Assembly (NCBI GenBank): GCA_029864405.1
Contig: JAOTTP010000005.1
Span: forward strand, 17,580-81,579
Length of the DNA: 64,000 bases
Direction: 5' to 3'
Source: Nitrospirota bacterium
GTDB taxonomy: Bacteria > Nitrospirota > Nitrospiria > Nitrospirales > UBA8639
Shown: positions 48,997-57,141 of the stretch, in pieces
Numbering within the stretch: the stretch's first letter is position 1
How the letters are laid out: each line of letters begins with the position of its first letter
Notes under the pieces: model-generated
Databases searched by the model: none
The model's input: only the letters and a program-made list of their open reading frames with translations
What the model was told of the DNA's origin: nothing
Position numbers and translations under genes: made by a program

Positions 48997-50274
48997 CTAC
49001 AACGTCATCCAATTTTCCAGAGCAGAATCAAGGTCAATGCCGACTTGTTCGGGAGCAAGGACCCGCACAATTTCTGGCCGTGGTTCATGAGAGGAGAGTA
49101 CAGAGAAATTGAACGGGATCGGTTCAGACAAGGGTTGATGAATTGCGTCCTGGATAAGGAGGATCGTGGGATGAAGCAGATTATCTCTGGAGTTCGCTGT
49201 GACGATTCCCCGTTCCCCGGTGCTCAATTCCACCAGGGCATAGGTGGGATAGATTCCAATAAGATTAATGAAGGTCGCCACTAACTCGCCATCTAATAGC
49301 CCTTTCTTGCCTTGTTGATACAACGTTTGGAGCGCGATTCTGACCGGGAGAGGATTCCCAGTGTGGTGACCGGTTAATAATTCATCATACTCGTCGACAA
49401 TACGAAGGATTCGGGTGGGTGTTTGAATTTTTGCTGGATCAATATTCGCAGGATATCCTGAGCCATCCAGTGCAATATGATGTTCGCGGATTAACGTATC
49501 GACCTCGTCAGCGAGACTAGACTGTTGGGACAGCATCTCAACGCCCCGTCGGGGATGTTTATGGTACAGGCCTAATTCTGAATCAGATAACTGGTTGAGC
49601 GGCCGGTGAAGGACTTGTGGAATGTTCAAGAGCCCCGCGTCATGGAGGAGGCCCGCGCTTGCCAGGTGTTGTAACGCAGTGTTGTCCAACCCCACAGCTC
49701 GTCCCAGTAAAACGGCTAATGTACTGACCGCGAGTGCGTGATCGTACAAGGCCGGAGAAAAGTCTCTGGTCCGAATCATGGCGATGCAGGCTTCTTCATG
49801 TCCGAGGGTTTCCGCCATGACGGATTCAGTGATCTGATGAACCTGTTCCATGGCGAGCCCTCCGGTTTTCTGCAGTGTGTGGAGGATATCCTGTACGCCA
49901 TCAAGCATATACTTCCGCACCAGCTTCATCGTGGTGAGTTCACCGGATAGTGATTTTCCCTGGACAGAGGGTGAAAGCTGCTGAAGACGTGCGACTTCGG
50001 GTGGGAGGGAGGAATCAGGTATCGGTGGATCCGGTGTGGATGAGACATCATCATCTTGAGTGTGTGGCGGTGCGGAATCAGTTGCCACGTCACGCCCACG
50101 ATCAGTATCAATGGTGATTTCTTGAATGCCTGCCTGTTGTAATTTGGCAATATCGCTGGAAGATTTAATGAGAAACCGGTGCACGAGGAAGGGAGTATTT
50201 AGCCATGAGCGGTCGATTCCACAGAGGTACATTCCCACTTGAGCCGATGTTGTTGGAATGCGTTTAATGGCCAT
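48997..50274 (-). CDS. DUF3391 and HD-GYP domain protein, putative c-di-GMP phosphodiesterase (copy 2)
   Basis: A 425-residue paralogue of the protein at 34812-36035, starting at ATG 50274. DUF3391 opens with GMYLCGIDRSWLNTPFLVHR; the HD-GYP domain shows LLHDAGLLNIP (about 210), KHPRRGVEML and REHHIALDGSGYPANI (about 270). Here the glutamate of HHE is isoleucine and HDIGK has become HDAGL, so it is more diverged at the active site than copy 1; metal-binding HD and HH are kept. A c-di-GMP-degrading or c-di-GMP-binding role is inferred from the family. It is divergent from the S16-like gene at 50670. Confidence 0.85.
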   Translation of the reverse strand: MAIKRIPTTSAQVGMYLCGIDRSWLNTPFLVHRFLIKSSSDIAKLQQAGIQEITIDTDRGRDVATDSAPPHTQDDDVSSTPDPPIPDSSLPPEVARLQQLSPSVQGKSLSGELTTMKLVRKYMLDGVQDILHTLQKTGGLAMEQVHQITESVMAETLGHEEACIAMIRTRDFSPALYDHALAVSTLAVLLGRAVGLDNTALQHLASAGLLHDAGLLNIPQVLHRPLNQLSDSELGLYHKHPRRGVEMLSQQSSLADEVDTLIREHHIALDGSGYPANIDPAKIQTPTRILRIVDEYDELLTGHHTGNPLPVRIALQTLYQQGKKGLLDGELVATFINLIGIYPTYALVELSTGERGIVTANSRDNLLHPTILLIQDAIHQPLSEPIPFNFSVLSSHEPRPEIVRVLAPEQVGIDLDSALENWMTL

Positions 50275-50669
50275 ATGTTTACCGATGAGGCGTTCTAGGA
50301 TGGAAATTTCATTTCTTTATTGTGGGGAATGCCTGGTGTCCTCATCGGCGATCTTTCGGCCGTTCTTAACCTCCTCCGTCAGTAGTGGACACGTGACGAG
50401 ATTGAAGGACTCGCCCTATCTCGGATGTCATGTTTTATGGGAGATGTCTGGGTTGTCAAATGAAAGAGCAGTCTGTGGATTGAAAAGGCGCAGGGACGAT
50501 CAGAGACAGCAAGATATGGTGCCTGACCTCCTGAAACTTAAGTGTGCTCCTTGCCAGGCCGAAAAGGAGAAGACAGCTTTCACGGGGGATGGCGATGGGT
50601 GGATGTCGAGCATCATTTCAGAGGGTTTTTTCAGATTCCTTACCTGCTGGGTGTGGCACTCAACGGGAT
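50275..50669. other. Divergent intergenic region
   Basis: About 395 bases between the HD-GYP and S16-like genes. It must hold both promoters. The S16-like frame is open from 50544 but that part does not look like protein-coding sequence of the family. No repeat or terminator was recognised. Confidence 0.35.
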
Positions 50670-51389
50670 GTGCTCTCGACATCTTGGTCCCTCCTCGGAG
50701 GTGTCCTCCTCTCGATGTTCCTGTCATGGGGGCTTCCTTCCTCCGGCCATGCCGCTTCAGAAGCGGATTCACCGATCAAACATATTCGAACGGTGATTCC
50801 CATTCTTGGGACCACGATGAATGCGCGGTCTGAACAGGTTGGCATTGTTGCGGAAATTCAATTGGAATTTCTCCAGCGACGGGATCACAAAGGTTTGGAT
50901 CTTCAATTTCTTACCAGGCCAGGGAAGTTTTCACCGTATGCCCAACAATCGGTCAAAGACGCCTTAGTTCTGGTGGTTGAAGCTGCCGGTCTGAATCCTG
51001 ATTCCTGGACGGTCAGGTTTATTTTGCCCTATCCGGGAGTCACGCTGTACGGGGAAAGTTTATCGGCCATGGCGGCCCTGAATGTCGTTGCCCTTGCTAA
51101 AAATGAGCCCGTGGATGAGGAGACGGTTCTGACGGGTACCGTAACGGCGGATGGACATGTGGGAACTGTGGGAGGAGTCCCGTTAAAGATTTTGGCCGCG
51201 CATGAACAACGGTATCGACGGGTGCTCATTCCAGAGGAACCGGACGTGGCGGATGATGATTGGGAAACCCCGTTTCTGATGGAAGTGACACCGGTGGGAT
51301 CCATCAAACACGCATATCTCGCGTTAACCCATCGGCCCCTTCGAAGCCATCTCATCGACCGGCCACTTGCTGCCAGGCTATCCCACTAA
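50670..51389 (+). CDS. Secreted Lon-like (peptidase S16) domain protein
   Basis: From GTG 50670 the protein has 239 residues and starts with a signal peptide (SWSLLGGVLLSMFLSWGL, cleavage expected after GHAA); earlier in-frame starts reach 50544. The mature part matches the proteolytic domain of Lon: VTLYGESLSAMAALNVVAL with the catalytic Ser at about residue 132, the TGTVTADGHVGTVGG region that corresponds to Lon TGE-L-G, and the catalytic Lys at about 173 in GGVPLKILAAHE. There is no ATPase or PDZ domain. Stand-alone exported S16 proteins are little studied; an envelope protease or an inactive regulator are both possible. It may stand alone as a transcription unit. Confidence 0.78.
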   Translation: MLSTSWSLLGGVLLSMFLSWGLPSSGHAASEADSPIKHIRTVIPILGTTMNARSEQVGIVAEIQLEFLQRRDHKGLDLQFLTRPGKFSPYAQQSVKDALVLVVEAAGLNPDSWTVRFILPYPGVTLYGESLSAMAALNVVALAKNEPVDEETVLTGTVTADGHVGTVGGVPLKILAAHEQRYRRVLIPEEPDVADDDWETPFLMEVTPVGSIKHAYLALTHRPLRSHLIDRPLAARLSH

Positions 51390-51602
51390 CACCTCTCTTG
51401 TTGAACATCCGGTCCTGTAATTTCTGGTGGATGAGGAGAGCGTTGTTCCAATCGTGTGTTGGGTGAAAGGGGTTCGTGCTCCGCTTGCTTGTTTGGTTCG
51501 AATATTTCTATGGTAGAAAAAAAGGGGAGGAAACAACCTCTGTTTTGTGACTTTCCCTTCGCAGGTTTTCGTATTCAAAAAACTTCTATGGGGTAATCTT
51601 CC

Positions 51603-52271
51603 ATGATTCGACCATGTTTTGCGGTTGATATTGATAATGTCTTAGGCCGCGCTGAGCCGGAAGTGCAGCGGTTGTTTCAGAAATTGACCGGAACGTCATG
51701 GCCTGTGGGTCTGTATGGCAGCGCCGGTGGGTTAGATGCCAGCCAATTAGCGCCTGAGCTCCTTGAGGAAATTTTCTCTCGGTTTCACGAGGAATCTATC
51801 CCACGGTTGCCGCTGTTTCCAGGGGCAAAACAGGCCTTGACTGTCATCCATCGCCGCTATCGCATTATCATAGTGACGGCCAGGCGTCCGTATTCACGAC
51901 CTCAAACCATTCGTTGGTTAGAGAGCCATGGGCTTCCCTTTGATGCGCTGTATCACACTGAAGAGAAAACCAATATTCCGGAATCGATTACGGCAGCGAT
52001 TGACGATCATCCTCACCATATTCAGGCGTATCGTGCCCTTGGCAGGCAAGTTTTTGTCATGGATCAACCCTGGAATCGTGCAATCCCCCATGCTGATGTC
52101 ATTCGCGTGACTGGTTGGGATGCTCTGGTGCAGTGGTTGCATGTCCGACATCTCCCGCATTGGCCCAAACATATCCCGGAGTCTCTTGCCTTTCGGCAGT
52201 TGTTTTCCTCTCATCTTAATGCCCCTTCTTTGACGGCGGCCGGTGTTTCGACGGGATTCGCACAGCCATAA
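51603..52271 (+). CDS. HAD-superfamily phosphatase (5'-nucleotidase-like)
   Basis: A 222-residue cytoplasmic protein. The HAD motif I is CFAVDIDNVLG (nucleophile aspartate and acid-base aspartate), motif II is IIIVTARRPYSRPQTIRWL, and motif IV lies in AAIDDHPHHI. The layout, with a helical insertion after motif I containing FHEE, resembles the 5'(3')-deoxyribonucleotidase (NT5C) branch. It probably dephosphorylates a small phospho-metabolite such as a nucleotide; the exact substrate is not shown. Start ATG 51603 is without a strong ribosome site. It stands apart from its neighbours. Confidence 0.75.
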   Translation: MIRPCFAVDIDNVLGRAEPEVQRLFQKLTGTSWPVGLYGSAGGLDASQLAPELLEEIFSRFHEESIPRLPLFPGAKQALTVIHRRYRIIIVTARRPYSRPQTIRWLESHGLPFDALYHTEEKTNIPESITAAIDDHPHHIQAYRALGRQVFVMDQPWNRAIPHADVIRVTGWDALVQWLHVRHLPHWPKHIPESLAFRQLFSSHLNAPSLTAAGVSTGFAQP

Positions 52272-52400
52272 GCGTGCGACCGTTGGGCCCTGCAGGAAAG
52301 TTTTGAAAGAGTATTGCCGATAGGAGTCAGGGGTTCTTTGCTGATGGCAATGGGTATAGCCCAGTTCAACTGTTGATCTCCAGTTTAGTCAATTCCAGGA

Positions 52401-52892
52401 ATGTTGATGATGACTCTGCCTATCCACACGGTTCTACTTGTTGACGATAATCCCGATGACTGTGAAATTGTGAAAGAGGCATGGGATGAAATCCCGGTAG
52501 GACAGGAATTGCGGTGTGTATATGATGGCACCGAATTGCTGGATTACTTGTATCGCCGTGGCCAATTTCCCACGCGAGAATGCGCCCCACGCCCTAGTGT
52601 GATTCTCCTGGATTTAAATATGCCCCACATGACCGGAGGGGAAGTTCTCACTGAAATCAAGAAGGATCCATCTCTGGCGTGTATTCCCATTGTGGTATTG
52701 ACCACGTCAAAAGCTCCGAAGGATATCTGTCGCACAGCCGGGATGGGGGTGAATGGATATATGCAAAAACCCAATTCCTATACCGGGTATCTCCAGATGT
52801 TTACCAATTTGAGAGAGCACTGGGCGGAAATTCTCGAACAGCCATTTGGCGGAAGTGGTGGGGATTGCTCCGCCAATGTCGCCTGGTGTTAA
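52401..52892 (+). CDS. Single-domain response regulator (Rcp1-like)
   Basis: A 163-residue receiver domain with nothing attached. Acidic pocket DDNPDD (15-20), phospho-acceptor D71 in VILLDLNMPHMTGGE, Thr/Ser in VVLTTSKAPKD, and a Lys in MQKPNS. The longer beta4-alpha4 region and the YLYRRGQFPTRE segment are typical of the Rcp1 group that partners phytochrome-like or PAS-GAF kinases. ATG 52401, 52407 and 52410 are all possible; AGGA lies just upstream. No kinase is adjacent, so it may serve the orphan hybrid kinase or one outside the window. Confidence 0.88.
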   Translation: MLMMTLPIHTVLLVDDNPDDCEIVKEAWDEIPVGQELRCVYDGTELLDYLYRRGQFPTRECAPRPSVILLDLNMPHMTGGEVLTEIKKDPSLACIPIVVLTTSKAPKDICRTAGMGVNGYMQKPNSYTGYLQMFTNLREHWAEILEQPFGGSGGDCSANVAWC

Positions 52893-53821
52893 AAATCGAG
52901 GTCCGGCGGTATTTGTCACTCTTCCAACCGAACCTCGTTGTCTCTTCATCCTTCTCTCTTTGCCCCATGTGGGTTCTCTCGTTCTAGATGTCTTTTTTCC
53001 TCTCTAGTATAGTCAAATACTTTTGGTAGAAGATGCCTGTGGAAGCGTGTTCGAAGTATATCCTAACCCTTCTAAGGAGGATGTGGCATGGAACAGGATC
53101 TATTTGACCCACGGTCCTCCTCAAAACGCCTTATTGCTTGCCAAAGCTTCGCTGCTGGCCTACAAATCTCCTGAGTCCATCAAGCCCGAAGAGGAGGGAT
53201 AGGGATTTTCTTAATTTGCCTTAATCGATCGAAAAGACACATAGGTTTTTTGGGCCTTTCGAGGCACCGAGCCTCGAACCTTCCGGTTTGTCAAGAATAA
53301 TGATGTGGTGACCCGCGCACCCATCCGTGCGATGAGGTATCGGCACGGGAGCCAGGTATTAGTTTTTGATTCAGCAGAAAAGCTTCAGACCGATTTGCAC
53401 TTTTGGAATCGCTTGCTTAACCGGGTCGTGGGTCGGATTAAGGATTTTGGAAAATCCGGAATTGCTGAGGTTAAAGACCATACGATGGCCCGGTACCTGA
53501 AGAATCTTGAACGGAAAGTCCATGAAATACATCCCTTCGTATGACCGCTTTCTCCTCTTCTTTGTCATTGGCTTTCTTCCCTGCCGGTGGTCCTGGTTTT
53601 CAACATTCCTGCGCGTGCTCATGGGTTGGCATGGTGGATGTTCGCTATGCCCCAGATAAGAGTTTTCTGCTTTCACCCTCAAGTTCCCTCCTCAACAACC
53701 GACACTATTCTATATTGACTAACGAATAGTAATAGCGAGAGATCCATCTGTGGATTCAGCCTTACGGGGGCTCTCTGATCATTCATTGTGATTGAAAACC
53801 TTGAGGACAATGGGAAATGCT
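52893..53821. other. Gap with possible gene remnants
   Basis: About 930 bases. At 53088-53174 a 28-codon frame follows a perfect AAGGAGG, too short to judge. At 53305-53544 a longer frame is open (separate entry). The combination suggests a small gene broken by mutation. The right end, AT-rich, should carry the promoter of the exported protein at 53822. Confidence 0.35.
53305..53544 (+). CDS. Hypothetical small basic protein or gene remnant
   Basis: A 79-codon frame from GTG 53305 (or ATG 53332), with no ribosome site. The composition is plausible for a protein: FWNRLLNRVVGRIKDFGKSG followed by a basic region MARYLKNLERKVHEIHPFV, with amphipathic helices. No family recognised. It may be the tail of a gene that once started at 53088. 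Confidence 0.3.
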   Translation: MVTRAPIRAMRYRHGSQVLVFDSAEKLQTDLHFWNRLLNRVVGRIKDFGKSGIAEVKDHTMARYLKNLERKVHEIHPFV

Positions 53822-54673
53822 ATGAAAACACATTTTTTCTTGACGGGCGCAGTTGTCATGATCGGAACCTCACTGTTAGCGACAAGTTTTGCCTATGAGG
53901 CACCCGAATATTTGATTTTTACCCGTCACCGTGATTCGAATGGGCATTTGTTGGCGGGCCCCACACATCATCAATCGCAGCCCTCCGTGATTCAAAAAAC
54001 AGTCCTTCCGGCTCAACCGCAGACCTTTGAACGGCAAAGTACGGATTGGGGAATGAATGCCCAGGAGGTAAAACTCAATGAACCGGTGCAACCGACTTGG
54101 GAACTCCAATCTCCGATATTGGAGAATTACGAGCAGCGGGTAGGGTATCGACGTCAAATTGAAGGGATCGACGCGTCGCTAACCTACACGTTTTATGAAG
54201 ATCAACTTGCTCAGGCCAATTATTTATTTGAACCGAAACATGATGATGCCGTGGACTATATTCAAGATTTTCATACGGTGAAAAATTGGATAACGGAGTC
54301 CTATGGCATGCCGACGTCGGTACAGGAAATCTGGTTGGATTCACTGTACCAATATGACCAAAGTCTCTGGGGACAAGCCGTGCTTCGTGGTCATCTGAAG
54401 ATGGTGGCGGAATGGCGAAACGATACCACGCAGATCACTCTCTTGTTAGATGGTGGCGAGGATACGATAGGGTTAATGGCTGATTTCGATAGCGTTGCCA
54501 TTGTGCCCCCCGCTCCTATGGAATCAACCGTCATGGTGGTCTTTCCTACCATGGAAGAAACTCCAATCGGAGAAACCCCTATCACCGAAGAGCATTCAAT
54601 GGAAGCCCCATCAGTGGGCGACATGCCAACCGAATCAGAATCCCAAGAACCTCATCCGGATACAAGGTTATAA
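53822..54673 (+). CDS. Exported hypothetical protein
   Basis: ATG 53822, with GGGA 7 bases upstream, begins a signal peptide (HFFLTGAVVMIGTSLLATSFA, cut expected after FA or YEA). The mature protein of about 260 residues has no recognised domain. The segment YRRQIEGIDASLTYTFYEDQ to WLDSLYQYDQSLWGQAVLRG resembles a small alpha/beta domain, and the tail is acidic and Pro/Glu-rich with imperfect repeats (PTMEETPIGETPITEEHSME). It probably works in the periplasm. A strong terminator follows at 54719, so it is likely a single-gene transcript. Confidence 0.65.
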   Translation: MKTHFFLTGAVVMIGTSLLATSFAYEAPEYLIFTRHRDSNGHLLAGPTHHQSQPSVIQKTVLPAQPQTFERQSTDWGMNAQEVKLNEPVQPTWELQSPILENYEQRVGYRRQIEGIDASLTYTFYEDQLAQANYLFEPKHDDAVDYIQDFHTVKNWITESYGMPTSVQEIWLDSLYQYDQSLWGQAVLRGHLKMVAEWRNDTTQITLLLDGGEDTIGLMADFDSVAIVPPAPMESTVMVVFPTMEETPIGETPITEEHSMEAPSVGDMPTESESQEPHPDTRL

Positions 54674-54718
54674 ATCCAGCGTCGAATTCCCAGCCATTTT
54701 GAATTGCTTGATTTCTGT

Positions 54719-54749
54719 GGGAGGAGGCCATGCCTCCTCCCTTTTTTTT
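54719..54749 (+). terminator. Rho-independent terminator
   Basis: A perfect 10-bp stem GGGAGGAGGC / GCCTCCTCCC with a CAT loop, followed by eight T residues. It ends the exported-protein gene at 53822-54673. Confidence 0.92.
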
Positions 54750-54899
54750 CTTAACCTAATATTTACAGACATTGAATCGAGTCGGCATGGATCCATGGAG
54801 GCCTTGGGTTGTTCCAAGCCCCAGGAATTAATCGGGTGGTTGAATAACTCTGCGTCTCTGGAAAATCAGTAGGGAGGGTGAGTCTGTGGTGAGAGCATT

Positions 54900-55508
54900 C
54901 TACCAATACCAATAAGGGGAATAGGGGTAAAACGGGCCATATCGCCCCCAATACGGATACGCATAGGGATAGAACAAGGGTGAACGATAGGGTCCATACC
55001 GGTCGTAATCAGGAGGATATGCTGGCCAGATCTTGAAATGTTTCATGACGAGAGTGGGATAGGTGTACATTGTTTCATCAAGACTCTGAGGGACAGAGCC
55101 AGACAGTTCTCCCACTAGGGTGATCCGGCTTCCAGGAGGGACGGTGGCTGGATCTAAAAATTGCTGCTGTTCCGCAATAAACCGTCCTTGGGATTGCGTG
55201 AGCTCAGTGGTGGGTTCCCGTTCATTGATGAGGGGCAATTGGAGGATCGTGAGTTGGGTTGAATCTTTTAATCGTTTCGCTGCCAGGACTTGCCCTCCAA
55301 GTATGACCAGTTTTCCCTTGAAGCTGTCAGGATCCTCTTTAATGCGTGGGAACGTCAATGAGGGGTCGATGTGTTCGGCCAGGTCAGGAGGAAGGGAATT
55401 TCTGTAAGGGGTAGAGCACCCGGCACAGAAGGCGGTGAAGCATAAAAGGAAGACCAGTGTATTGCAAAAATCACCTCGTAGGGGGCTAACTATTTTATAG
55501 TAGGTCAT
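54900..55508 (-). CDS. Slp-family outer-membrane lipoprotein
   Basis: A 202-residue lipoprotein with lipobox FCAGC (cysteine about residue 31) after a hydrophobic signal. The body matches the Slp family: PDLAEHIDPSLTFPRIKEDP, GKLVILGGQVLAAKRLKDST, TILQLPLINEREPT and FLDPATVPPGSRITLVGEL. Slp proteins are starvation-inducible or alkaline-inducible outer-membrane lipoproteins of unknown biochemical role. The C-terminus is an unusual Tyr/Pro-rich tail (FYPYAYPYWGRYGPFYPYSP) without a fixed fold. It stands alone between convergent and divergent neighbours. Confidence 0.88.
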   Translation of the reverse strand: MTYYKIVSPLRGDFCNTLVFLLCFTAFCAGCSTPYRNSLPPDLAEHIDPSLTFPRIKEDPDSFKGKLVILGGQVLAAKRLKDSTQLTILQLPLINEREPTTELTQSQGRFIAEQQQFLDPATVPPGSRITLVGELSGSVPQSLDETMYTYPTLVMKHFKIWPAYPPDYDRYGPYRSPLFYPYAYPYWGRYGPFYPYSPYWYW

Positions 55509-55991
55509 CCTTCTCCCTCATCATATAATTACAGGATATTCCTCCACCATGAAGAGATGCAAATACGACAGATTCATCTGATGGGTCTGTGGACTTAAGT
55601 GCCTTCCTTGTAACCTGTACTGGCGCCATTCCCGCCCGACGGGACCTCAGACTCGCAGCGGTTTACGTGAATAATCACGTTCACAACCCATCTGCTCAAT
55701 CAATTACCTGTCCTGCCTGCATGTAGCGAGTCGCCAGGGAGTTCTGGAGCATTCCTAGGAATTCTTCGATCTAGTCATGAGGATGCTGTTGTCATGATTT
55801 CTTGAAGGCAGGGGAAAAGGATAGGGAGTCTGGAAGATAAGGAAAATGGAATTGTCTTGAGACGATAATGGATATGCGGGTTATGCCAAATTCGAGGTAA
55901 GTCCTTCTAGATCGAAGTCGGGGGTCGGTGTCCCCTAAAAAAAATTGACTGACTCTGCTTTCCATGCTGGGTCGTGAATCGCGTATAGGAA
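55509..55991. other. Intergenic gap, no gene seen
   Basis: About 480 bases between the Slp lipoprotein and the small periplasmic protein gene. No supportable ORF and no clear repeat. The Slp promoter should be close to 55509. Confidence 0.35.
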
Positions 55992-56315
55992 TCAGGGCTT
56001 CTTTTGGGGGGTGGCAAACATGATCTCGGTTGCAACCCAATCTCGGTTTTCAGGGACTCCTTTTTTTGAAACTTCGGCCACGAGTCGGTCCCCAATCTGC
56101 GGTCGGGCATGTTCGACATGAATGCCATTTTGTTGAAACGTGATTTGAGGATGAAAGGCGAGGGTCAGGCTTTCCCCTTTTGGGGTTGTGACCACCACAT
56201 GGTCATTTCCCAAAGCGGTGACGGTTCCCATGACATGAGACGCATCGCCATGTGCCCAGGCGGGGGTGGTCAGAAATATTGAGCACAGAATGGCAAGCAT
56301 ACTGAAATATTTCAT
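55992..56315 (-). CDS. Small periplasmic protein (DUF5666-like beta domain)
   Basis: ATG 56315 has AAGGAG 8 bases upstream, which decides the start over the longer frame. The 107-residue protein has a signal peptide (FSMLAILCSIFLTTPAWA, cut before HGDASH) and a small beta-rich domain (GTVTALGNDHVVVTTPKGES, RPQIGDRLVAEVSKKG). This pattern resembles OB-like DUF5666 domains. A His-rich start (HGD) may bind metal. It lies 25 bases after the cytochrome c gene on the same strand, so the two are likely co-expressed in the periplasm. Confidence 0.75.
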   Translation of the reverse strand: MKYFSMLAILCSIFLTTPAWAHGDASHVMGTVTALGNDHVVVTTPKGESLTLAFHPQITFQQNGIHVEHARPQIGDRLVAEVSKKGVPENRDWVATEIMFATPQKKP

Positions 56316-56340
56316 GATGGCGACTCCTTGGCTTAAAAAA

Positions 56341-56946
56341 TCAATGATGATGTTCTGGAGGTGAGATGTCTTCTCCAGATAAGAACTGATCAAGGGCTTC
56401 TTGTTGCTCCCGTTCTTCGCGGGTGAGAGGATTATAGTGTTTCATCTCCGCGATTTCTTTAGGAGTGATATTGGGGAAATGTCGAATAAGGAGCACTAAT
56501 TTCCAGCTTTCGAGATCTTCTTGGGGCAGACCTTTGCCCCAGGCCGGCATTCCGGTAAATCGAATGCCGTAATGGATGACATAAAACAATTCTCCATCAA
56601 CCATGGATTGAATGGCCGGATTTCTGAGATCGGGAACAGGAGGATAGAAATTCGGGCCCATATGTGTTTTTCCACTTCCATCATTGGCGTGGCAGGTGGC
56701 GCAATGATCGGCAAAATGATGCCGAGCTTCCGCGAGAATTTCAGGAGAAAAACGGACGGGGTTCGACATTTTGAGAAAGTGGCTTGGGGTTGCCAGATGA
56801 CGAATAAACCTGGCGGCTTTCACTTCCCACTCGGGCGGAGTGCTTTTAGCGGAGAAGGTGCCCGGTAACAACCAGAGGGCAGCCAATATGGCCCCCACCA
56901 GCAGGAGAAGAAAGACAATAAAAAAGATTTTAATTCGTCTCAACAT
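56341..56946 (-). CDS. Membrane-anchored monohaem cytochrome c
   Basis: A 201-residue protein with an uncleaved N-terminal membrane anchor (FFIVFLLLLVGAILAALWLL) and a class I cytochrome c domain on the periplasmic side. Haem is bound by CATCH (C82, C85, H86), and GMPAWG supplies the axial methionine. The tail is charged with a final SPPEHHH. It should carry electrons in the periplasm; a partner oxidase is not in the window. The related proteins often occur next to small periplasmic copper or DUF-type proteins, as here. The start ATG 56946 lacks a clear ribosome site. Confidence 0.87.
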   Translation of the reverse strand: MLRRIKIFFIVFLLLLVGAILAALWLLPGTFSAKSTPPEWEVKAARFIRHLATPSHFLKMSNPVRFSPEILAEARHHFADHCATCHANDGSGKTHMGPNFYPPVPDLRNPAIQSMVDGELFYVIHYGIRFTGMPAWGKGLPQEDLESWKLVLLIRHFPNITPKEIAEMKHYNPLTREEREQQEALDQFLSGEDISPPEHHH

Positions 56947-57141
56947 AATCGGTCAGATGATTATAGTGTACCTGTTCAGTGATTTTCTTCACAAGTCGAA
57001 TGAACGTTTCATCATCAGCGGGGGTTTCTTCCTGCTTGGTGAAAGGAACGAAATTGGGTAGGATGTTCCAGTGTCTTGAGGGAATGCGGTCGGGAGAGAT
57101 TTACCTTCATCCCTTCTCGAATGGGCAATGGTCTTTATTGG

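Noticed and set aside
48829..49284. 151-codon plus-strand frame overlapping the second HD-GYP gene
   Set aside because: It is antisense to the conserved HD-GYP C-terminal region and has no ribosome site.
53260..53300. tRNA-like TCGAACC segment
   Set aside because: No acceptor stem or anticodon arm can be built around it; no tRNA or rRNA gene was recognised anywhere in the window.
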